Shown here: one piece after another, positions 17,506-25,158 of the stretch | Numbering within the stretch: the stretch's first letter is position 1 | Layout: each line of letters begins with the position of its first letter | Source: UBA12077 sp963665525 | GTDB taxonomy: Bacteria > Bacteroidota > Bacteroidia > Bacteroidales > UBA12077 | DNA length: 64,000 bases | Assembly (NCBI GenBank): GCA_963665525.1 | Contig: OY762280.1 | Coordinates: 1,798,001 to 1,862,000, forward strand | Reading direction: 5' to 3' | The notes under the pieces: generated by a model | What the model was told of the DNA's origin: nothing | Seen by the model: the letters and a program-made list of their open reading frames with translations, nothing else | The model's database searches: none | Position numbers and translations under genes: made by a program

Positions 17506-17852
17506 TTTTTAAATAGATTAATTAAAAATACTTTTTACAAGATATTAAAAATTTAGCAAGAAATCAATGTAAATTAGCTTATCTTAAACAACGAATATTG
17601 GAATCAAAATACAGTTGAAACATAAGCTTCTTATATAGCGTTGATTCAATATTTATTTTAATATTTTGCTTAGCATTATTTTATTTAAATACTCTTCCTT
17701 TAATTTTAAACCTATTCTTAATAAATATGCAACTAATTTTTAATGAATTGAGCAGATTTTTATATCTTGGTACTTCAATTACAATATTACTTTTAAAGTA
17801 TCGTTAACATTATCAATGAGCTTTGTTAGTAACTATTTATAAAAAATTGATT
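17506..17852. other. Intergenic stretch without a recognisable gene
   Basis: This AT-rich stretch separates divergent genes. I find no ORF with coding character, no strong hairpin, and no good TAnnTTTG element on either strand. It must contain the promoters of both neighbours, but I cannot place them. Confidence 0.6.
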
Positions 17853-18401
17853 ATGAAATATTTGTGTATTATACTATACTTATTAAAAAGTAATCCAGAA
17901 GCAGGTGATTTAAAAATCCCAATAATTGCTCTTGTGATTTCGATTCTTGCACTTTTAATAACTGCAATCTTTTATTTGTTAAATTATAAATTAAACTATA
18001 AAAATCATTTAATAAACAAAGAGAACATCAATAATCTCATAAAGCTAGAAGAATTAAAACTTCAACCTGTTCTTAATCTTCATATTAAAGATTCTATATG
18101 CTACCTTATGAATAGCAGTAATGCTGTTGCTAAAGAAATTATCGTAAACTTTCAATATGAAGCAACCAGTTATCAACCTATTCATAGATTATTTATAGAA
18201 AATTTTGATATAAAAGGTGTAGATGGAAATCCTATTTACAAAGTGAACCTTATGGCAGGTGATCAAATACAACTTTTTACTTATGACAATAAATTGAAAG
18301 ATGAAATTTTGAAGGCATTAACTCAAATTAAAATTCAAATAACTTACAAAGATATCACCGGAAAACCTTATGAAATTAGTAATGCATTGATATTTAGTTA
18401 A
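17853..18401 (+). CDS. Hypothetical protein with one membrane anchor
   Basis: I place the start at the ATG at 17853 (182 residues) because the longer frame would begin at a TTG. The product has a short N-terminal stretch, one clear transmembrane helix at about 22-45 (PIIALVISILALLITAIFYLL), a charged linker, and a soluble, probably beta-rich cytoplasmic or periplasmic domain of about 130 residues. I recognise no family. It is a single gene followed within 35 bp by a hairpin belonging to a tRNA-derived repeat. Codon use is AT-rich like its surroundings. Confidence 0.6.
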   Translation: MKYLCIILYLLKSNPEAGDLKIPIIALVISILALLITAIFYLLNYKLNYKNHLINKENINNLIKLEELKLQPVLNLHIKDSICYLMNSSNAVAKEIIVNFQYEATSYQPIHRLFIENFDIKGVDGNPIYKVNLMAGDQIQLFTYDNKLKDEILKALTQIKIQITYKDITGKPYEISNALIFS

Positions 18402-18433
18402 CAATTAAATACTAAATATTACAAATAATAAAA

Positions 18434-18548
18434 CAAAAAAAGGTTTCCTCTTTCGAAGAAACCTTTCCTGTGATCCCGCCAGGAGTACTCGCTTTGCTCG
18501 TGAAATCGCTTGCCTGTTATAACAGGCTTCGCTTAGTTCGAACCTGGG
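18434..18548 (-). pseudogene. Broken partial copy of tRNA-Arg with terminator and a 52-bp insertion
   Basis: The stretch 18434-18484 repeats 18589-18639 with one mismatch in 51 bp. It covers the terminator hairpin and the acceptor-stem/T-stem 3' end of the neighbouring tRNA-Arg. The match resumes at 18537-18548 (12/12 with 18640-18651). Between them 52 bp are inserted exactly inside the T-loop, including a perfect GCCTGTTA/TAACAGGC palindrome (18512-18527) and three TCGCTT words. The rest of the tRNA (anticodon and D arms) is missing. It is a remnant, not a functional tRNA; an att-site scar or a small palindromic element are possible origins. Confidence 0.75.
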
Positions 18549-18593
18549 TTCTCATCCTAAATCTTATTTCATAATTAATTACTGACAACAAAA

Positions 18594-18621
18594 AAAGGTT
18601 TCTTCTTTCGAAGAAACCTTT
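18594..18621 (-). terminator. Terminator of the tRNA-Arg transcript
   Basis: Minus-strand stem AAAGGTTTCTTC, GAAA tetraloop, GAAGAAACCTTT, then a U-run. It begins 5 nt after the tRNA 3' end. A near copy (18438-18465) accompanies the broken tRNA copy. Confidence 0.88.
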
Positions 18622-18625
18622 CCTG

Positions 18626-18699
18626 TGATCCCGCCAGGATTCGAACCTGGGACCCACAGCTTAGAAGGCTGTTGCTCTATCCAACTGAGCTACGAGACC
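18626..18699 (-). tRNA. tRNA-Arg (anticodon UCT)
   Basis: The minus strand folds as a 74-nt cloverleaf: acceptor GGTCTCG/CGGGATC with two wobble pairs, D arm GCTCAGTTGGATAGAGC, anticodon stem ACAGC/GCTGT with loop CTTCTAA (anticodon TCT), and T arm CCAGG-TTCGAAT-CCTGG with discriminator A. CCA is not encoded. A terminator follows directly. A damaged copy of its 3' half lies 140 bp away. Confidence 0.96.
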
Positions 18700-18716
18700 A
18701 GTATCTTTTAGCGATG

Positions 18717-18724
18717 CAAAAATA
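18717..18724 (-). promoter_or_regulatory. Putative -7 element of the tRNA-Arg promoter
   Basis: The minus strand reads TATTTTTG, an exact TAnnTTTG, 18 bp before the tRNA 5' end. No clear TTG is seen at -33, so support is partial. Confidence 0.4.
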
Positions 18725-18823
18725 TAAAAATATCTTTAATCAGAAAAAAATCTCGCTATTATTTACAAAAAACTTTTAGATAGCTCTGAAAGCTATTTAA
18801 CATACAGTTTATGAACCTGCCCT

Positions 18824-20254
18824 CTATTTACATATATTATCTAAGTTTGACTTTAATGTATTCATAGCTTGTTTACCCTTCATTAAAGTATTTACTCCTC
18901 CAATACAACCATTTTCGCAACTCATCACTTCAACAAAATTAATCTCAGTTTTTTTCTTAGTCAACTGTTTTAATTCTCTAATACTTGCTTTATCAATTCC
19001 ATTAATAATTTCAGCATGTAATAAGTCACTATTAAGCTTATTTTTTATTGTATTCGTTACTCCCCCTACTTGGGCAAAATTTTGTGCACCATGCTTTGCA
19101 TAGTTAAATATTATCTCATCATTCATTGTATTAATATCGATTTCATTGGCCACCAATAATGCGCCTAATTCTTCGAAAGACATTACATAATCGATATTAT
19201 CCAAATAATATGCTTCGTGTCGTTTAGCTGTACAAGGCCCAATAAAAACATTAATCGAATTTTGGAATCGCTTTCGTGCTATTTCACCCGCATAATACAT
19301 AGGTGTTGGTGTTTCCGACACGATATCTTCAAGTTCTTGTATATGTTTTTTTACCAGTTCGGTATACGCATGGCAACATGAAGTTGTCATTATCGATTTA
19401 TCAGTATCCATTTTAGTCAACCACTCTTTTGATTCATGTTCAATGGTACATTGTGCTCCTTCAGCTACTTCAATAATATCAAAAAAACCTGCTTTTTTTA
19501 TAGCCTTATATATTTGAGGTACAGACTGGCTAAACTGGGCAGCAATGGATGGGGCAACAAGCGCTATTACCTTTTTATTACTTTTCCAAGCCTTAAAAAT
19601 TTCGATAATGTGCGACTTTTCCATAATTGCACCAAATGGGCATGAAATCATACACTTTCCACATAAAATACATTTATCATAATCTATTCGTTCGATACCG
19701 TTTTCATCCTTTGATATGGCTTTTACGGGGCAAGCTTCTTCGCATGGAACTGGACGATAAATAATGGCATGAAAAGGACATTCTTTTAAACACTTACCAC
19801 AGTTAACACATAAATTATGATCAATGACAGCTTGCCCTTTTTCAAAATGAATAGCATTTTTGGGGCAATTTACAGCACAAGGTCTTGCCTCACATCCCTG
19901 GCAAAAATTACTTATATGGTAACTTCCCTGATGACAACTACTACATGCTTCATCGACAACAGTCATAACCTTCGAGGTTAAGTTTTCGCGCTTTTGAGCA
20001 AGTTCTGCATATTCATGTAAACTTGTCAATTCATCTGTTTCATCATCAATATTGAATCCAAGCAAGGCCATTATTTTATATTTTAATACTGCCCGATCTT
20101 TGTGAACACAACAACGTATGGTAGCATTTTGCTTAGGTCGCATAATTAAAGGAATTCGATCAATCTCCTGTTCTAACAGATCGTCTTTAAGTAAACGACA
20201 TAACTGAATTAACAGCTCACGGCGAGTTCTGGTTGCATTATTTGAGTGTGTCAT
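18824..20254 (-). CDS. [FeFe] hydrogenase, group B1/B3 type
   Basis: I start at the ATG at 20254 (476 residues, MTHSNNATRTRREL); the longer frame begins at TTG. The N-terminal part (RRELLIQLCRLL through EEIDRIPLIMRPKQ to CCVHKDRAV) and the cysteine-rich section 104-205, which binds several [4Fe-4S] clusters, match the group B1/B3 hydrogenase family (TIGR04105 type). The H-cluster domain keeps all key residues: TSCCHAY (C293 proton relay, C294 ligand), GPCTAKRHE (C341) and EVMSCENGCIGG (C446, C450). It would make or oxidise H2 with ferredoxin. It overlaps the [2Fe-2S] gene by 17 bp and is the last gene of the operon. Group B enzymes are little characterised. Confidence 0.9.
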   Translation of the reverse strand: MTHSNNATRTRRELLIQLCRLLKDDLLEQEIDRIPLIMRPKQNATIRCCVHKDRAVLKYKIMALLGFNIDDETDELTSLHEYAELAQKRENLTSKVMTVVDEACSSCHQGSYHISNFCQGCEARPCAVNCPKNAIHFEKGQAVIDHNLCVNCGKCLKECPFHAIIYRPVPCEEACPVKAISKDENGIERIDYDKCILCGKCMISCPFGAIMEKSHIIEIFKAWKSNKKVIALVAPSIAAQFSQSVPQIYKAIKKAGFFDIIEVAEGAQCTIEHESKEWLTKMDTDKSIMTTSCCHAYTELVKKHIQELEDIVSETPTPMYYAGEIARKRFQNSINVFIGPCTAKRHEAYYLDNIDYVMSFEELGALLVANEIDINTMNDEIIFNYAKHGAQNFAQVGGVTNTIKNKLNSDLLHAEIINGIDKASIRELKQLTKKKTEINFVEVMSCENGCIGGVNTLMKGKQAMNTLKSNLDNICK

Positions 20255-20510
20255 TTCTTTCGTTTGTTTCAAGGAAATCAATCATTTTTTCAATAGTAGC
20301 TTCTGATATTAATGTATCGTTTATGGCTACAAAAGGTGGCTTTTGATCTGTATCTTTACAATAATTTGAACATACCATTCCCTTAAGCTTTACCTTTTCC
20401 CTTAACTCACTTGTTAAATACTCATTAATAGATAACAATTCTGCACCTCCCATTACATGACACAGTGTTCCTGTGCATATCTTTATGATATATTTAGATT
20501 TATTTTCCAT
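20238..20510 (-). CDS. Thioredoxin-like [2Fe-2S] ferredoxin (NuoE/HndA-like, small)
   Basis: The 90-residue protein has four cysteines in the thioredoxin-like [2Fe-2S] pattern: CTGTLC near 12-17 and CSNYC near 47-51. It resembles the C-terminal half of NuoE/HydC-type subunits, which pass electrons between NAD(P)H- or ferredoxin-linked modules and hydrogenases. It sits between the phosphatase and the group B hydrogenase, overlapping the latter by 17 bp, so it is probably the dedicated electron carrier of that hydrogenase or of the sensor protein. Confidence 0.82.
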   Translation of the reverse strand: MENKSKYIIKICTGTLCHVMGGAELLSINEYLTSELREKVKLKGMVCSNYCKDTDQKPPFVAINDTLISEATIEKMIDFLETNERNDTLK

Positions 20511-20520
20511 TTTTGTTGAT

Positions 20521-21678
20521 TTATATGTATTGTATATGTACTTCCTTTAAATAGTTTTCATCAAGGAGCCGTGTGATTTTCTTTACCACATTTCGTCTTA
20601 TTTCCAATTCAACAGGTAAAGCCGGATCCTGGTGTGCTTCATTAATTCTTGTTCCTACCAAAAAGGTTATTTTATCGTGTTTTAGGAGTAATTTAATTAT
20701 TTTTCCTGCAGGACTAGATGATTTTATTTTATTCAATTCATTTCTTTCCAAATATTCTGCAACTTTTCCCAGGGTCAAAATTCCTTCCGTTACCAGGTCT
20801 ATTCCTTCAATTTCTGATACTGGAGGTAACTCACCATCGCCTGAAAAAATATCTACATCAATTTCTTTCTCTAATTCACGACTTATAATTTGAGCTGTTG
20901 TTCCTCCACAAATAATTTTTGAGCCATTAAATTCCGAAACGGTTTTTGCCATTAATTGATCTTTCTCCATTTTATAAGGAGGACCTGTGCAGATTATTAA
21001 GTTTCTTGGATCTCTAAAATAAATAACTGAACAAGTTATATCATCTTTGGCTTTAAATGAATCATTCAATAGCGCCCTGTTCACGAGAATCTTAGATAAC
21101 TTTTGTGCAGATATATATTGATCTTTATTTAAATTATAAGCAATAAAACTTTTTAAGTCATCTAATTCCCAGCCAAATGGCATATCAGCACGGCCAATAC
21201 CCGATTGAGAAACACCATCTGAAAAGAGTATAATCCGATCTTCTTTCTGCGCTTTGAAACAATTCTTTTCCAGTTCAGCTTTTATAGTTGACTTTTTAAT
21301 ATTTAAAGCTTCGTTTCCTCTGAATATTAGAAACTGAGGATTACCATATTCAAGAATAGTAGTTTCTCCATCATACTCAATATCAATAATGGTGAAAGTT
21401 GCATAATTTATTTTCCGTTCTTCATCTATTGGTAATGTATTTCGAATGGACTGAGCAGAGTGTTCTACAGCTTGATTTGCGATAGTGAAATTAAGCGCCA
21501 TAGAAGCTGTCATAGTAGCTAAAACATTAGCCTTTATCCCGCTTCCCAGCCCATCAGAGAGAACTGCCACCGACCTACCTTCTTCTTGTAGTTTCCGGCT
21601 CATAAATACATCACCACATACCTCTTCACCTGCTTTCTGAATATTTTCATTACCTATTTCAATAAAATAATTACTCAT
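20521..21678 (-). CDS. SpoIIE/PP2C-type protein phosphatase of the hydrogenase cluster
   Basis: I start at the ATG at 21678 (385 residues, MSNYFIEIGNENIQKAGEEV). The stop of the sensory hydrogenase gene lies inside this start (8-bp overlap), which supports coupling. The first 230 residues form a SpoIIE/PP2C domain with metal-binding aspartates in GDVF, VLSDGLGSG, ILFSDGVSQ and DDITC. The last 150 residues are a separate alpha/beta region (LIICTGPPY, KIICGGTTAQII) seen with hydrogenase-linked phosphatases. Phosphatases beside group C [FeFe] hydrogenases are thought to relay the hydrogen signal to a phosphorylated target. That target is not obvious here. Confidence 0.85.
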   Translation of the reverse strand: MSNYFIEIGNENIQKAGEEVCGDVFMSRKLQEEGRSVAVLSDGLGSGIKANVLATMTASMALNFTIANQAVEHSAQSIRNTLPIDEERKINYATFTIIDIEYDGETTILEYGNPQFLIFRGNEALNIKKSTIKAELEKNCFKAQKEDRIILFSDGVSQSGIGRADMPFGWELDDLKSFIAYNLNKDQYISAQKLSKILVNRALLNDSFKAKDDITCSVIYFRDPRNLIICTGPPYKMEKDQLMAKTVSEFNGSKIICGGTTAQIISRELEKEIDVDIFSGDGELPPVSEIEGIDLVTEGILTLGKVAEYLERNELNKIKSSSPAGKIIKLLLKHDKITFLVGTRINEAHQDPALPVELEIRRNVVKKITRLLDENYLKEVHIQYI

Positions 21679-23407
21679 TTTCGATCTGGTTCTCGTTGTA
21701 TGAATCAATAATAGTATTCAGCATAGTTTCTGTTCTTGAAGCATTCTCTCCCAATAGAAATGCGGCTTTTTGAGCCATAGACAGATTATCACGAATTACC
21801 TCTTTTAATTTGCCAATTAGATAATCCTTGTTCATAAACTCTTCGTTTAAAGGATAGATTATTCCACAAACAATCTTGTATTTCTGAATTGAAAAAATTG
21901 AAAGGTGAAACAACTTGCCTTCCAGTCTTAAATCCTTTTCAAATTCAGCAATTCCTTTTTCCAGAATATTGGCAAATAATTTATAAAGAGAAGTAAGCTT
22001 TTTAATATCAGCTCCTTCCATTCCTGGTTTTATATCGTATATTCGTTTGGCTTCGTCGCTAATAAATTCAGCAAAATATTTATTCGATTCTATTACTTTT
22101 AAATTTTCATCGACTAATACAACACCATAAGGCATTTTTTGCAATAATACCGTTGCTTTATTTTGAGCCACTTTCCTCATATATGACACGCACATATGAC
22201 GTTCGGCTTTACCATCTAAAATAGCTTTAGCAAACTGGCGACAAGTTTCGTAACCACAACCACCGCAGTTTAATTCGTCTTTTTCCGATAATTTTCCCAC
22301 AATACTCAAAGCATCTTTTATATCCTGATCGCTATAAATACATTTCATTATAGGATGAATTGTCGAATAATCTTTATTGATTTTAACACAACTACTATTT
22401 TCGACAACATCTGATTTTGTTTCATTTCGTTTTGCTGTATTTAAACTATTTAATCTTCTTACTGCTAAGGATTCTGCTTTATTAATACAAGGGCCATTTA
22501 TACATCCTCCTTCACATGCAAGCAACTCCAAGAATAGTTTATGATTAATATCCTGAGGTAAATTTTCTAAGACATCTTTTACATTCTGGATTCCTGAAAA
22601 GCTCATAAAGGAAGTATCGGTAGTAGTTACTTCATTTTTCATTGTTGCAATCATACCTCCATCTATAGGATATAAGTTTCCTTTACCTGCTGTTTCCAGG
22701 TAATAACTTGGTGCTTGTAATTTATTTTCTGGTAAATATTCGGGATCCAAAATTTCGCTATGAAGCCATTCGCGCAGTTCATTAAAAGTTAATACGATAT
22801 CAGCGCCTTCATAGAATTCATCTATTTCTTCTTTTTTTGCAATACAAGGACCTGCAAAAATCACTTTGGTATTAGCACCATATTTCTGTTTTAGATATTT
22901 AGCATGAGCTTGCATTGGTGAATCAAATGGTGCTATTTTATCAAAATAGTCATGATAATATTTCGATATTAACTGAACTACTACCGGGCAACAAGATGAA
23001 AAATATACCCCTTGATCTTGTTTGTTTAACCAATCCATGGTTATTTTACTCACAATCTCAGCCCCTATCGCGGTTTCTGACACATAATTAAAACCTAACT
23101 GATTGAAAGCATTAAAAAGCTGTTTGTCAGAATAATCGGCAAACTCTGTTTGAAATGAAGGTGCTAAAGATAATACAACAATACCCTTTGACTTTATAAG
23201 ATATTTAGCTCCAGACAAATCGTTTCTAACTTTCTTTGCCTGAGCAGGACATACTTGCACACATTTTCCACAATAAATACATAAATCCTGAACCACTGAA
23301 GCCATATGATCGTCAATCTTAATGGCTTTAACAGGGCATCGTCTGACACATTTATAACAATCCTGACAATTGTTTTTTTCGGTATATATTGCGTTAAGGA
23401 TATCCAT
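21671..23407 (-). CDS. Sensory [FeFe] hydrogenase with PAS domain (group C / HydS-like)
   Basis: The 578-residue protein has two N-terminal [4Fe-4S] motifs (C14-C24, C43-C53). Its H-cluster domain has SSCCPVVV (C139/C140), GPCIAKKEE (C188) and LLACEGGCING (C298, C302). Next come a further cluster motif CGGCGYETC...C (381-406) and a PAS domain (about 415-530) with a helical tail. This domain order is that of group C hydrogenases, which are believed to sense H2 or redox state rather than to turn over much hydrogen. The gene is flanked by a [2Fe-2S] carrier and overlaps a phosphatase gene by 8 bp. I infer a sensor whose PAS end controls the phosphatase. Confidence 0.88.
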   Translation of the reverse strand: MDILNAIYTEKNNCQDCYKCVRRCPVKAIKIDDHMASVVQDLCIYCGKCVQVCPAQAKKVRNDLSGAKYLIKSKGIVVLSLAPSFQTEFADYSDKQLFNAFNQLGFNYVSETAIGAEIVSKITMDWLNKQDQGVYFSSCCPVVVQLISKYYHDYFDKIAPFDSPMQAHAKYLKQKYGANTKVIFAGPCIAKKEEIDEFYEGADIVLTFNELREWLHSEILDPEYLPENKLQAPSYYLETAGKGNLYPIDGGMIATMKNEVTTTDTSFMSFSGIQNVKDVLENLPQDINHKLFLELLACEGGCINGPCINKAESLAVRRLNSLNTAKRNETKSDVVENSSCVKINKDYSTIHPIMKCIYSDQDIKDALSIVGKLSEKDELNCGGCGYETCRQFAKAILDGKAERHMCVSYMRKVAQNKATVLLQKMPYGVVLVDENLKVIESNKYFAEFISDEAKRIYDIKPGMEGADIKKLTSLYKLFANILEKGIAEFEKDLRLEGKLFHLSIFSIQKYKIVCGIIYPLNEEFMNKDYLIGKLKEVIRDNLSMAQKAAFLLGENASRTETMLNTIIDSYNENQIENE

Positions 23408-23422
23408 AATAGTAGATATTTA

Positions 23423-23674
23423 TTAAACTTTGAAGTAGTGTCTGTTTAATATTTTAATGATATTATTGGTATCAATATCATGATAAACAACATCGTTTAT
23501 TTTAAGAATTGGGCCATGAGAGCAATTACCTGTGCATAATTGTCCGCGAAAGTCAGTAATGTCTTTTAATTTATTATCATTTAAATATTGTTTTATAACT
23601 TCTAAAACATACTGATTTCCTCTACTATAGCATGAGCTTCCCAGGCACAAGACAAGTTTTGTTTTCTCTTTCAT
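23423..23674 (-). CDS. Thioredoxin-like [2Fe-2S] protein
   Basis: This 83-residue product has CLGSSC (about 10-15) and CTGNC (about 47-51), giving the four ligands of a thioredoxin-like [2Fe-2S] cluster. It is similar in plan to the small protein at 20238-20510 but not a close copy. It is the first gene of the hydrogenase operon, 15 bp before the sensory hydrogenase, and is probably its electron partner. Confidence 0.8.
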   Translation of the reverse strand: MKEKTKLVLCLGSSCYSRGNQYVLEVIKQYLNDNKLKDITDFRGQLCTGNCSHGPILKINDVVYHDIDTNNIIKILNRHYFKV

Positions 23675-23716
23675 GACAATAAAATTTTATAGTAAGTACT
23701 CTATGAGTTAAAATAA

Positions 23717-23764
23717 AGGGCAGGTAATAATTGGCAAAAATCAATAAATAACTCTACCTGCCCT
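23717..23764 (-). terminator. Inverted repeat between alcohol dehydrogenase and hydrogenase operon
   Basis: AGGGCAGGTA (23717-23726) pairs with TACCTGCCCT (23755-23764) across a 28-nt loop, followed on the minus strand by TTATTTTA. It could be a weak terminator or attenuator between the two transcription units. Confidence 0.55.
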
Positions 23765-23774
23765 GAACATATAT

Positions 23775-24941
23775 TTAGTAATTTATGGTTTTGCCGTAAT
23801 AAGCAGCTTTAAATATTTGCTCGAAATCTTCTGGTTTAGTTTCCCTTGGATTACTAAAAGTACAAGCATCAAGTGCAGCATTTTTTGAGATGTATTCAAG
23901 ATTATCGTTAAAAAGAACTTCATCAACACCATATTCTTTTAAACTAGCTGGTATATCAAGTTTTTCATTCAAATCTTTAATATAATGAATATATGCATCA
24001 CACAATTCCTGATCATTAGTTCCATTCAGTCCAATATATCTTGCAATTCCAGCATATTTAGCTTCAGCCTCTTTCCTATTATACTGTATAACATATGGCA
24101 AGTAGATACCATTAGCACATCCGTGAGGGATTCCGAATTTAGCCCCTGTTTTATGTGCCATACTGTGGCAAATACCTAACAGTGCATTTGAAAATGCCAT
24201 TCCTGCCAAACATTGCGCAATATGCATATTATCACGAGCTGTTTCGTCGCCTTGATACGAAGCTTCAATATTTTCTTGAATAAGTTTAATTGCTTTTAAA
24301 GCTAATGGATCAGAAAAATCGGAAGCCTGACTTGCTGTAATTGCTTCTGTAGCATGAGTTAAAGCATCAATACCTGTATGGGCAGTTAATTTTTGTGGCA
24401 TCTTATAAGCAATCTCCGGATCAAGAATTGCTATATCTGGTGTAATTTCAAAATCTGCCAATGGATATTTGATTCCTGCATTGTAATCTGTAATTACTGA
24501 AAATGCAGTAACCTCGGTTGCTGTTCCACTGGTTGATGGAATAGCTACAAATTTTGCCTTATTTCTAAGTTCAGGAATATTAAAAGGTTTAGCAATTTCT
24601 TCAAATTCAGCATCAGGATATTCGTAAAATACCCACATTGCTTTGGCAGCATCAATTGGAGATCCTCCACCAATGGAAACAATCCAATCAGGTTGGAATT
24701 CTTGCATCAATTTTGCTCCTTTCATTACTGTTTCAACAGATGGATCTGGTTCTACTCCATCAATAAGCTGAACTTCCATTCCAGCTTCTTTTAAATAATT
24801 TTCTACTGTATCAAGAAAACCAAATCTTTTCATTGATCCGCCACCTACAACTATAGAGGCTCTTTTTCCTTTTAATGATTTTAGAACTTCCATGGAACTT
24901 TTTCCATAGTATAAATCTCTTGGTAATGTAAATCTATTCAT
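23775..24941 (-). CDS. Iron-containing alcohol dehydrogenase
   Basis: The 388-residue protein is a full-length group III (iron-dependent) alcohol dehydrogenase. It shows the NAD(P)-binding GGGSPIDAAK (91-100) and metal ligands in the family spacing: D192, H196, H259 and H273 (HTGIDALTHATEA, CHSMAHKTGAKFGIPHG). It would reduce an aldehyde to an alcohol during fermentation. The substrate (ethanol, butanol, propanediol type) cannot be told. It lies directly downstream of an AcoR-like activator gene. Its upstream region carries a sigma-54 promoter and three activator boxes, so expression is probably switched on by that activator. Confidence 0.95.
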   Translation of the reverse strand: MNRFTLPRDLYYGKSSMEVLKSLKGKRASIVVGGGSMKRFGFLDTVENYLKEAGMEVQLIDGVEPDPSVETVMKGAKLMQEFQPDWIVSIGGGSPIDAAKAMWVFYEYPDAEFEEIAKPFNIPELRNKAKFVAIPSTSGTATEVTAFSVITDYNAGIKYPLADFEITPDIAILDPEIAYKMPQKLTAHTGIDALTHATEAITASQASDFSDPLALKAIKLIQENIEASYQGDETARDNMHIAQCLAGMAFSNALLGICHSMAHKTGAKFGIPHGCANGIYLPYVIQYNRKEAEAKYAGIARYIGLNGTNDQELCDAYIHYIKDLNEKLDIPASLKEYGVDEVLFNDNLEYISKNAALDACTFSNPRETKPEDFEQIFKAAYYGKTINY

Positions 24942-24982
24942 CGTATATAAGTTTTAAATTGAATTATTTGTTTTCCTCTAAT

Positions 24983-24999
24983 TCAATACCCTTGCCAAA
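24983..24999 (-). promoter_or_regulatory. Sigma-54 (-24/-12) promoter of the alcohol dehydrogenase gene
   Basis: The minus strand reads TTTGGCAAGGGTATTGA. This gives the -24 TTGGCA, an N10 spacing after GG, and TTGA in place of the usual TTGC at -12. A start near 24972 leaves a leader of about 30 nt to the ATG at 24941. A sigma-54 activator gene lies immediately upstream. Confidence 0.72.
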
Positions 25000-25062
25000 C
25001 TTTATATACATTTTATAATCTGACACTTAAAAGATTTGTGGAAATTTTATAAAAACATGAAG

Positions 25063-25131
25063 TGTTCAAAAAAAGAACGACTATTAAAAATAAAAATGTT
25101 CGAAAAACGAACAGTGTTCATTCTTCGAACA
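25063..25131. promoter_or_regulatory. Three TGTTC-N7-GAACA activator boxes (sigma-54 enhancer)
   Basis: Box 1 is at 25063-25079 (second half GAACG), box 2 at 25097-25113, and box 3 at 25115-25131. All three have the same 7-bp spacer. They lie about 65-145 bp upstream of the -24/-12 promoter, the usual place for enhancer-binding protein sites, and beside the gene of an AcoR-like activator. The repeats are directly visible; the binding protein is inferred. Confidence 0.75.
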
Positions 25132-25158
25132 TATTAATTAAATATTAAATGAAGTATG

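Noticed and set aside
18512..18527. GCCTGTTATAACAGGC palindrome as a regulator operator
   Set aside because: It lies in a disrupted tRNA copy with no gene start nearby, so I treat it as part of the inserted element.
20255..20281. Longer start for the group B hydrogenase at a TTG
   Set aside because: The ATG at 20254 gives the usual family N-terminus, and the extra 9 codons overlap further into the neighbouring gene.
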